From Sthenelais limicola (taxonomy: Eukaryota > Annelida > Polychaeta > Phyllodocida > Sigalionidae), in NCBI GenBank assembly GCA_942159475.1, contig OW804094.1, forward strand, positions 56,106,966 to 56,170,965: a stretch of DNA of 64,000 bases, written 5' to 3'. Positions 10,978-20,640 of this stretch are shown in pieces. A program made the position numbers and the translations under genes. Position 1 is the stretch's first letter, and every line of letters begins with the position of its first letter. The notes under the pieces are model-generated. The model had not been told where the DNA came from. It saw nothing but the letters and a program-made list of their open reading frames with translations, and did no database searches.

Positions 10978-11820
10978 GTGCCCCCCTTGCCTGCCTCTGT
11001 CGAGACCATTGCTCTGTTTTTCTGGCATATTTGGCCAGAGACCAGTAAATATTCTACGATTGAAAACTACCTCTCATCTGTGATAGTCCTTCATAAATGC
11101 CATGGTTATCCATCTCATAACCGCTCTTCATTCTACGTCAAAATGCTCATGCAGGGCATCAAGAGGTCCTTGGGCACATCTGTGAAACAAGCCTGCCTAA
11201 TCACGATTGGTCAGTTTAGGCTGATGTATCTCCATGTTAAGATTCAGGACTCCCATGACAGATCTATGTGGGCTGTTATCATGTTTGCCTTCGGATCTCT
11301 TCTTCACAAGTCAAATATTACTCCTGATTAAGTGTCCTTCATCGGCCCTCACATTCTGTGTAGATCTGATCTTAGCTTCTCCTAGTGGGGAGTTACAGTG
11401 TCAATTTCCTCGTCAAAGACTCATCAGTATGGTGGTCGCCCTTTGCTGATCCCGATTAAGCAGATCCCATCATCTCCAATGTGTGTGGTATCCCTCATGG
11501 AGTGGAAAATTCATGAGTTCCAGTCATCAACTTCTTCTATATTTATGACCAGTTGGTATGGAGTCACCCGTCCAGTCCTCTACTCTGAGGTTTCTTCTTA
11601 CCTGAAGAGGCTTGTGTCTGCTATCGGGCTGTCTCCAACGGATTTCTCCTTTCACTCCCTTCGTCGTTCTGGGGCCTCATTTCTACATGACTTGGGGTTT
11701 TCTCTTATGGATATCAAGATGATCGGGGATAGGCGGTCACTTGTGGCCTTGGAATACTTGGCTATTCCCCCTGATAGGAGAGTGAGTTTAGAAGCCGTTG
11801 CTGCTTCTAAGCTAGAGTAA
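10978..11820 (+). pseudogene. Tyrosine recombinase of a Ngaro/DIRS-like element, dead copy
   Basis: The translation aligns by eye with the YR protein at 31712-32596 across its length. It has an N-terminal helical domain ending YSTIENYLSSV, a catalytic Arg I region reading LLHKSN where the other copy has LLRKSN, then FHSLRRSGASFLHDLG (HxxR box) and a terminal ALEYL with the candidate Tyr. Arg I has become His. The gene is also split over three frames, with breaks near 11330 and 11400. The 5' edge begins after TTTCATAG. No RT or RNase H lies upstream, so only the 3' gene of the parent element survives here. Confidence 0.75.
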
Positions 11821-11950
11821 TTTATTTTTTTATAATAAATGGGTTAAAAATTAATAAGAAGAAAACCAAGAGACAGATATTTTCACCCTTCCCCCCTCAC
11901 TTCCCTAACCCATACCCATTCATTCACATCCATTATTACATGAAATCCAA

Positions 11951-12433
11951 CCCAACCCCCACACACACACATCTCTACCCCTGCACACCTCTACCCCCGC
12001 ACACCTCTACCCCCACACACCTCTACCCCCAAACATGTACACCAGTACCCCCAGTTACCTCAACCTCAAGTTACCTCTACCCTTGCACACTTCTACCCCA
12101 GTTACTTCTACCCCCAGTTACCTCTAGCCCCAGTTACCTCTAGCCCCACACACCATTACCCCCAGTTATCTCTACAACCCCACCCCACCTCTACCCCTAC
12201 ACACCTCTAGCTCCAGTTACCTCTACCCCCTGCACAACTCCCAGTTACCTAGACAGCTACCCCCACACACATCTACACCAGTTACCTCTACCCCACATAC
12301 CTCTACCACCACCCACCTCTACCCATCACACTTCTACCCCCCCCCCCATCTATCCCCAGTTACTTTTACCCCCACACACATCTAGGCCCAGTTACCTCTA
12401 CCCCCTCACACTGCTACCCCAGTTACCTCTAAC

Positions 12434-12464
<31 letters not shown>

Positions 12465-13510
12465 ATCTACCCCCATTTACCTCTATCCCCAGTTACCTCT
12501 ACCACCACCCACCTCTAGCCCCAGTTACCTCTACCCCCTAACATATCTACCCCCAGTTACCTCTACCCCCTCACATATCTACCCCCAGTTACCTCTACCC
12601 CCAGTTATCTCTACTCCCATACATCTACCCCCAGTTACCTCTGCCTCCAGTTACTTCTACCCCCTCCCGCTTATACCCCCACTTAATTACCTCTACCCCC
12701 ACACACCTCTTCCACCATACACCTCTACCACCACACACCTCTACCCCAGTTACTTCTACCCCACACACCTCTACCCCAGTTACCTCCAGCCCCACACACA
12801 TCTACCCCCAGTTACCTCCAGCCCCACACACCTCCATCCCCCCCCCCACACCTCTCCCACCACACAACTCTACCCCCAGATACCTCTACTTCCGCACACC
12901 TCTACCCCCAGTTATCTCTACCTCCAATTACCTCTACCCCCTGTCCACCAATACCCCCAGTTACCTCTACCCCCACACACCTCTACCACCACACACCTTT
13001 ACCCCAAGTTGCCTCTACCCCCACACACCTCTACCTCCAGTTACCTCTACCCCTGCACACCTTTACCCCAGGTTTAATACCTCTACCCCCACACATCTCT
13101 TCCCCCAGTTACCTCTACCCCTCCACACCTCTATCCCCAGTTTAATAACTCTACCCCTCCACACCTCTACCCCATGTTTAATACCTCTACCCTGCGCATC
13201 TACCCCCAGTTACCTCTACCCCTGCACAGCTCTACCCCCAGTTTAATACCTCTACCCCTGCCTCTTATTCCTCTACCTGCGCACATCTCTACCCCCACTA
13301 ACCTCTACCGTGCCTCTGTCCCCTGTCACCTCTACCCCCCCGACACCTCTACCCCCAGTTAAATACCTCTACCCCATGCATCTCTACCCCCACTTGCCTC
13401 TTCCCCTGTACACCTCTACCCCCAGTTACCTCACCCCCCCCCCCCCCCCCCACATCTCTACCCCCAGTTACTGCTTCCACCACATACCCCTACCTCCCTC
13501 TTTCCCTGCA
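11951..13510. repeat. CTCTACCCC / CAGTTAC minisatellite, about 1.55 kb
   Basis: A long imperfect array is built from the words ACCTCTACCCC, CAGTTACCT and CACACACCT in shuffled order, with several C runs (12435-12449, 13433-13450). The top strand is almost free of G, so the other strand is strongly G-rich. ORFs read through it only because stop codons are rare. I do not regard them as genes. Confidence 0.9.
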
Positions 13511-13722
13511 CTGGGGGAGGCATGTCCTAAGTCTCCCCCAGCAATTTGTTCCAAGTCTCCCCCATCTGTGATTTTTCATTTAGATGGTCATCATGAAGTT
13601 AGAATACTTATCAAAATCATTCCAAATCCAGGAAATTTCCAGAAAATTAAGAAATTTTGCCTGTATTCACAATTCAGCAAGGTGATTGCTTAAATCACAA
13701 CTGGTGACATTTCAAATATGAG

Positions 13723-14223
13723 TGTGGTGTCTGGGATTTAGTCATGCTGACTGGCCTTGGTACTCATTCTCTACAACTCCTTCCCTATATAGGCACCAGG
13801 TGTAGTGACTGTATATTCCACTGGGGTTTCCAGGACAGTGCTGTATATATAGACCGCAAGAGGTCACTCTTATGCACTGCAGTCTTGTATGTGTGATTAC
13901 TACTGTATTGTCTTATGTGATATGTACCCTGTATTCTCTGTATAACATGTATATTGTGATGTGACACCCTATGTGTGGTGTATGTATTTTATACACTAGT
14001 CCCTGTAAGGCTAGTTAGGACAGGTTCAGTTTGCAGTACTGACCTCCTGAGGTGTTGGAATGTTGATGCTTGTTGGAATAAAGATGGAAAGCTGGCAAGG
14101 ACCAAGAACCTGAGTTAGTGATATGTTCGTTAGTTAGTGCGGTACTAATTAGCAGGAACCACAATTCACTACTAAGTGTCATTATTGCTATAAATACGAT
14201 CACCTTCAATAGCAGACACTACA
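13723..14223 (+). repeat. 5' LTR of element 13723-19088
   Basis: It begins TGTGGTGTCTGGG and ends GACACTACA. It contains AT-rich TATATATAG (about 13845) and TATAAATA (about 14190), either of which could be a promoter core, and AATAAAG (about 14078). Confidence 0.93.
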
Positions 14224-14226
14224 ATT

Positions 14227-14238
14227 TGGTGCCGTGAC
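14227..14238 (+). promoter_or_regulatory. Primer binding site, tRNA-His type
   Basis: TGGTGCCGTGAC begins three bases after the LTR. It matches the complement of CCA plus the 3' acceptor end of animal tRNA-His (family knowledge, from memory) over about 12 bases. The next bases do not match. Confidence 0.7.
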
Positions 14239-14870
14239 CAGTTGGTACTTGTTGGTTGGCTGGAGAAAAGTACTAGTAAGTGTAATGCTTCTAGTAAGGA
14301 AGGAGAGGCAACTTTGCTGCTTGTCCTCTGTCCCTAAGCATGAAGTGAGTGGAAAGCCTATTGCTGTCAATAGGTGGCTCCTAGTAGTGTGGAAGTTCAG
14401 AGTCAAGTTGGCTGGTTGTCTTTCACCTCAGAAAGACCAGAATTGTGCCCGAATAAAGCAGATGCATTGATCACTGATTTGTTTCATTGATTCATGGAAG
14501 TGGTATTGGGCATAGATTTGCCAGGAAAGCAGTTGGAAGGTATCTCTTTGCTAGGGTTGGCAGGCCGAGAACCCCACCAAGAGTGATCCGAATTCTCAGT
14601 ATTTTGCAGGCTGGGAAAAAGGACTCACTCAGGTGAAGGTATTTACTCGGAGCATATAAACCTAGTAGGAGGTAGATCGGTATAAATTGCTTTCTCCTGG
14701 TATTTCGGCTCAAACTATGTTCCTGCTCATGACAGGTGTAATCCTAGGAAAATGATGTTGTTGATTATATGCTAGATTATACTAAGAATGAATGAAGTTC
14801 CTCCTTTTTTAAAAAATAAAAAAAATAAAAAAAGGGGAATGAGTGGAGCTGAAGTTGACAGAAATTCTGG

Positions 14871-15245
14871 TGTGCATTCCGGATGCATTCCGGCCCGGAA
14901 TTGGCGGCATTCCGGGTGCATTCCGGGCGGCATTCCGGCCCGGAATTCGGCGGCATTCCGGGTGCATTCCCGGCGGCATTCCGACCCGAAGTTCGGCGGC
15001 ATTCCGGATGCATTCCGGGCGGCATTCCGGCCCGAAATTCGGCGGCATTCCGGATGCATTCCGGGCGGCATTCCGGCCCGAAATTCGGCGGAATTCCGGA
15101 TGCATTCCGGCGGCATTCCGGGCGGCATTCCGGCCCGAAATTCGGCGGCATTCCGGATGCATTCCGGCGGCATTCCGGGCGGCATTCCGGCCCGAGATTC
15201 GGCGGCATTCCGGATGCATTCCGGCTGGCATTCCAGTGGCATTCT
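14871..15245. repeat. GC-rich GGCATTCCGG tandem array, unit about 46-59 bp
   Basis: Seven or so units are built from CATTCCGG words, e.g. GGCGGCATTCCGGATGCATT and GGCATTCCGGCCCGAAATTC. Many positions are palindromic (CCGG, GGAATTCC, ATGCAT). Neither strand has stop codons, so five overlapping ORFs appear, which I treat as artefacts of the repeat. Confidence 0.92.
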
Positions 15246-17959
15246 GACACAGATGCCAGTGGGAGTTCCAGCTATATGTTGATGGTAATTCAGCTTTGAT
15301 CTAGCTGTGAATCTGGTTGGTTTCCTGCTGGTTGGTGGCAGTAAATGGCCCTGTGGTGTTTCCCATGCATGAGTAGGAAGGAATGGTTGGAATGGGAATT
15401 TGCCGAATGCCCGGATGGACCGAATGGGCCGGATGAACTGAATGAAGTAATTGCAGATACAGAATTGCTGGAGCTATTGTCACCCGCTTCATTTGTAGGA
15501 ATGGTACATGGCTCAACTCCACTATTGTGGCTGTGGCTGGTGTGAGGGATGAGCCGAGGATGCCAGTAGAAGTTGTGGCAGCTATTGAAGTAGGGAGCAG
15601 CAATAGCCTGTCTAATGATGATGTGCTGGTGGGATTCTTTGCGTTGGAAACCAAGTCGGAAACTGCTGCAAAAAGCAGGTTGACAAAAAAGTCGGAGCCA
15701 TGGCCCTCTGTGCGCACAGACGGGTATATGGTGTCCGAACAGCCGGCTCTGCAAGTGGTTTGACGATATGGTGGCTCAGCCGGCAGGGAATGTTGCTAGT
15801 AAATCACGAAACCCTGTCTGCCCCTCAGGAAAATAAGAGAGGGGAGCAGGGGGTAATACACATGCCGCATTATGCATTGTTTTGAAGAAAGCGTCGACTG
15901 GAATTTTTGAATCTGAATGCCCTCTCATGAGCTAGGGGACGCCCATGTTTTTAGCGTTGAGGGGATGGTTTGCATCGGTCATGAAGGAATGTCGGATAGG
16001 CTATCATGCTTTGTGGCAGTGTACACCTTTGTGTACCAAAGCATGTTGGATAGGTTATCATGTTTTGTGGCAGTGTACACCTTGGTGTACCAAAGCATGC
16101 TTGCTTGCCGGGGCAGATTTTGGCGAGCAAGGCAAGTAAGGATATGGCCTGTGATCTTCGAGGTTTTGTTATAAGTTTGGTAGCCCCTGTTGTAATTGCA
16201 GACCGAATATATGCGGATGTGACTTTTGTCAATGTCACTGGCCAATTGTTGGAGTATTGTGGCTCTCATTGACTGGTTGTGCTGAGATGTCAGTAAAACA
16301 TTGCCTGATACCGTGCCGGGTAACATGTTAAGCTGGCACAGTGCTTGACGTGGTCACACGTGGTTGTGTACATATGGCTCCGGGATTAGGTGGAGCTTGG
16401 TATGCTCTCACCTATGTGATTGAAGGTGGTATGTGGAGAAGCTGGTATACTTTGCATGGATTTTTGTCCTAATGCACAGGTGTTACTCAGATTGGTCCGG
16501 TGAATTCACCCTTGAGGCAGGTGAGCATTATGTCGGAATTTGCAAAGTGGATCCCTTAATTGCAATGGATATGAAGTTATCTTTCTAGATGCTTTCGCCA
16601 GTGTAGTTGTGTGGATTTAGACCGACCGGTGAAGATGTATTCTTTGAATCGGATAAATCTGAGTTAGGATGTTGTGTAGTTGGCAGTCGTAGTTGCTGGC
16701 GACTAGGATGTTGCCTCTGCACACTCCTACCGGATCTTCATAATCAGCCGGGCTTTAGCCGGGTTGAGTATGGCTGGTTGAACGTGGAAGCTAGGACCGG
16801 AGGTACCGTTGCCTCCGCAATAGTTTCCCATTGGAAATGATACTATTGGATTCTGATCGCAGTTCAGTGACCAAATGAAGTATGTTGGGGGGAATATCGG
16901 AAGTGATTCCGGTTCCCGGGGGAAACCCCAGGACTGAAGAATATAGTTAAGCATGTGGTTGACATGGGGGATTCTGCGCCGATTAAGTGCCCCCTACCAA
17001 AAATGAAGATGCCAAAGTGCGGATCCATAATATGCTCATCAAGGGATTCATTGAACCCAGCAATGGACCTTGGGGAGCGGGAATTGTTGGTTGGTAAGAA
17101 AGATGGTACTAACCATTTTTTGTGCGGATTACCTGCCATTGAATCTGGTGACCAAAAAGGATTCGTTCCCGCTACTTAGAATTGCTGAGTGGTCTAGTGA
17201 TATGTATTGAATTTAAGGTGATGAACTTTGTTGCTATGAATAAGGAAGATGTTGGAAATAGTTGGAACATGGTTCCTTCTCCTGATAAGATGTCACTACT
17301 TGCGGAGGTGGATGAGTTCTGTTTTTACAGTCCAATTCTGTCTCTGTTAGTAGTTAATGATGATTTGTTGTGTATGGAATGGGCGAGTGGTAATCATGTA
17401 ATTTATTACAGAGCAGCAGTAAAACCTCCGGACAGGTATGGCTATGGGGATAATGGTGGATATGGTGCAGGTAAACAAAAAATGACACAACGAGAAGTAT
17501 TGTTGCTAAAAGTGGCCTAGGCATGGAGCCATGGTGGAAGGCTAGGTTACATTGGTATTCTTAGAAGCCCTATATTGGTTAACTTTGTTAATTTTACTCT
17601 GGAAGTGAACTAGCTGGCCAGTTGGTCTCCTCGGGCTGCCAGACCTATTGGGAAATGAAGTAGGGAGAACCAGTTTTGAATGGTTTCCTTCCAGGGTATT
17701 ATTTGCATGGTTTTTTTTGGGTTTTTTTTTAAGTGAATATGTTCTGCTCGGGGACATAAGGCATTGGTAAATAGGTGGCAATGTCTCTTGCTAAAGTGGA
17801 CTCTTGCATGTCAAATGTGTTGCTATTGTATATGTGTTGCTATTGTAAATGTCATGCAGGAATTGAGATCACTTATGTTTTTCAGCAAGATGTTTTTCAG
17901 CCCCTGAATGGTGTGGAGAAAATTGGCTCTCTATGTGGAGCAAGATGCTGTAATTAGAA
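15246..17959 (+). pseudogene. Degenerate interior of the LTR element, faint pol traces
   Basis: No frame stays open beyond about 110 codons. A stretch at about 17320-17445 reads SPILSLLVVNDDLLCMEWAS and resembles the segment between RNase H and integrase of Gypsy-type pol. Elsewhere the frames are broken. I take this interior as decayed pol-derived sequence now carried as non-coding cargo. Confidence in the pol assignment is low because only one short motif supports it. Confidence 0.35.
15994..16101. repeat. 54-bp tandem duplication with hairpin core
   Basis: Two units start GGATAGG at 15994 and 16048. Each contains GTGTACACC followed by GTGTACC, a GTACAC/GTGTAC inverted pair. Confidence 0.85.
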
Positions 17960-18570
17960 GGTGAGAGAAGTAAGCCGGGTATCCGGACGGCGGCGTGGGA
18001 GCGCTAGTATCCCAGCGGCTAGCTACGCCGGTTGACAGCCCGGACAGATGCAGCCTTGGTCCTTGTTCCTGCACCCCTATATATATGATGGTGGATGTTT
18101 TATCTCTTCTTGAACTGTAATGGGACAGTATACTTCTTCAGTACTTCAATATCATGGATACTTCTAGTTTCATGGATTCTTCAATAGACAGTGTGCTACT
18201 ACAACTTCATTGCGTATCAACTGGATGTTGCTGGACTTTGTATGACTTAATTTACACGGACTGGTGCGCATACTTTCTTTGTGCTTTGTTACAAAAAGTC
18301 TTTATTAAGGCTACATCAAGCAAACTCATCAAACACGTATGTTGTATGTTTTCACCATATATTATCACCTTTGATTATTTTGAGAAATTTTTCTCAACCG
18401 TGTATTATGTATGTGCATTGTATGATTATGTCAATGTTTTTATATACATTTTTCCAGCATGGATTCCTGTTTGTACTGTCTATTTTTACTGTCTACTTTA
18501 CTGCCATACTACTGTTCAACCTTATTGTTATGTCACTTTGTGCATTGTGCGGTTGTTCTCTCCTTTAAAA

Positions 18571-18587
18571 ATGAGGGAGGGGAGTAT
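18571..18587 (+). promoter_or_regulatory. Polypurine tract before the 3' LTR
   Basis: ATGAGGGAGGGGAGTAT lies immediately upstream of the TGTGGTG of the right LTR. This is the expected place and composition for plus-strand DNA priming. Confidence 0.85.
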
Positions 18588-19088
18588 TGTGGTGTCTGGG
18601 ATTTAGTCATGCTGACTGGCCTTGGTACTCATTCTCTACAACTCCTTCCCTATATAGGCACCAGGTGTAGTGACTGTATATTCCACTGGGGTTTCCAGGA
18701 CAGTGCTGTATATATAGACCGCAAGAGGTCACTCTTATGCACTGCAGTCTTGTATGTGTGATTACTACTGTATTGTCTTATGTGATATGTACCCTGTATT
18801 CTCTGTATAACATGTATATTGTGATGTGACACCCTATGTGTGGTGTATGTATTTTATACACTAGTCCCTGTAAGGCTAGTTAGGACAGGTTCAGTTTGCA
18901 GTACTGACCTCCTGAGGTGTTGGAATGTTGATGCTTGTTGGAATAAAGATGGAAAGCTGGCAAGGACCAAGAACCTGAGTTAGTGATATGTTCGTTAGTT
19001 AGTGCGGTACTAATTAGCAGGAACCACAATTCACTACTAAGTGTCATTATTGCTATAAATACGATCACCTTCAATAGCAGACACTACA
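18588..19088 (+). repeat. 3' LTR of element 13723-19088
   Basis: It matches the 5' LTR over 501 bp with no difference seen. It is followed by the duplicated ATGAG. Confidence 0.93.
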
Positions 19089-19093
19089 ATGAG

Positions 19094-20308
19094 GAATGTT
19101 AATTTGGGTGTTAAAAAGCAGGCTGTGAAGCCAGCACTGTTCCAAGTTTCCCTTGTCCCAAGTCTCCCTACTCTCCCCTAGTATTAGCAATTGGAAACTG
19201 CTGTCGAAAAGTAGGGCCCCTGATGCTGGAACGAAAATCATTTTCTAGCCATATTTTGAGGCTCAGCTGATGGTCTATTATGCCTGCTGGCTGTATGTAC
19301 ATGTGTGCAGCCTATGTGTTTAAGATAAGGATAATAAATGTTAGGATGGTCGGGGATAGGTTCTTATGATAAAACATGTTATTTCAAGAAAGGGAACCAC
19401 TGGAACCAATGACATTTTAATGACTTTGAAATTACTTGCGAGGGGTTACCCAGTTTGTCAATAAGGAAATCATAATACACCATGCTATGTGATGTTTTGT
19501 GTAAAAATTGTTTCCACATGTTCTACATAGATTTGGAATGATGAAAGAATCTGTATTATGACATTAAAAGGTTTACCTTCAGATAAAAACAAAAAAAAAC
19601 AGTTTGTACTTCCCGCCAATTTCCCAGATGCGCAAATTCTCAGTGACACCTAGAGAGATTTGCTGAAATTATCTCCAATTTATGCTCTTTTAAACAATAG
19701 ATGGCTCTCTATCTTGTGGCGCCATCTACTGAGTTTGGATGGAGGTTTATTTTGGTTGGTTCGGTTTACCTGATGGTTTGGTTTACCTGAAGGCACCCTA
19801 TATACCACCATTGGAAGATTTTCATAGCTTAAGAGACTGATAATAGGTTCAAGCGACAGATAATTGGTGGAAAACACATTTTACACATTGTGGCATGTAA
19901 AAAAAAAATAGCCAAATATTAGCGAAATTAAATAATATTTTCTGCATAGTAATGTTTAAGTATGGCTCAGCTTCAATAATTACTTTTAATAAATATCTTT
20001 CCTAGTTTAAATATTGGGCTGTGTTCATTGGGCAACGTTTTTTCTCTTTTGATTAAGTATATATGTACGTGTTTTAAGAAAATGTGTCACCAGTCGTATA
20101 AAATGGAATTTGAGATATCATCATGATTGAAAATATATGATCAAGTGGATTCCAATGATGAAAACATTAAGAACATCTGAGAAATGTTTCCTTATTCTAT
20201 GTTTGATGTATACATGTTTGAAAACAAGTTTGCACTATTTCTGTGTGGGAAATTACCAGTAAAGTAACTAAATATACTCCATAATGACTTTTGAAATTGA
20301 AGGATATA
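19094..20308. other. No gene seen
   Basis: AT-rich host DNA. The flanks on both sides of the LTR element share CCAAGTCTCCC words (13530-13565 and 19140-19170), which may mark an older local repeat. A pyrimidine/A run lies near 19589-19600. Confidence 0.5.
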
Positions 20309-20640
20309 TTTAATACACTCCTTTTTTTTTTTTTTTGAACCACTTTTATTCAGTCTCTCAACAAAACTCTCTCCCGAGGTGAGTGACATCTAGAAAATAC
20401 AACTCAACCTTTTCCTTACTCACATGTTATCAAAAATACGCTTCCTACTCTTTATTTCCCTTATTAGGCTACTTATAAAAATACTCTCTCTCTATGGTTA
20501 CATATTAGAAGGCGGCTCTGTGCTAAGGGTACAGCATTTTTCTACTCACAGTAACCAAGGACATGTGGGTTACACGAACTACAACAATGTATACAACAAT
20601 AAAGGGACACTATATCTCATGTCGTTAGTGTCTGTTTCAG

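Larger units (their letters stand above)
13723..19088 (+). mobile_element. Complete non-autonomous LTR retroelement (LARD-like), 5.4 kb
   Basis: Two 501-bp LTRs (13723-14223 and 18588-19088) enclose about 4.4 kb. The host bases ATGAG occur directly before the left LTR (13718-13722) and directly after the right one (19089-19093), a clean 5-bp target duplication. A primer site follows the left LTR and a purine tract precedes the right one. The LTRs look identical wherever I compared them, so insertion was recent. No intact gag, protease, RT or integrase is present, so its mobility must have been supplied in trans. Confidence 0.93.

Noticed and set aside
11940..13693. Pro/Thr/Tyr/Leu-rich ORFs in the CTCTACCCC region
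   Set aside because: Low-complexity translations of a minisatellite; frames break at poly-C runs.
13785..14209. Minus-strand ORFs repeated at 18650-19074
   Set aside because: They lie within identical LTRs and carry no domain; repetition reflects the LTR pair, not gene duplication.
14772..15299. Several long overlapping ORFs on both strands with MPPECIRNAAEFRAG-like repeats
   Set aside because: All arise from one GC-rich tandem array without stop codons on either strand; no start context or conserved domain.
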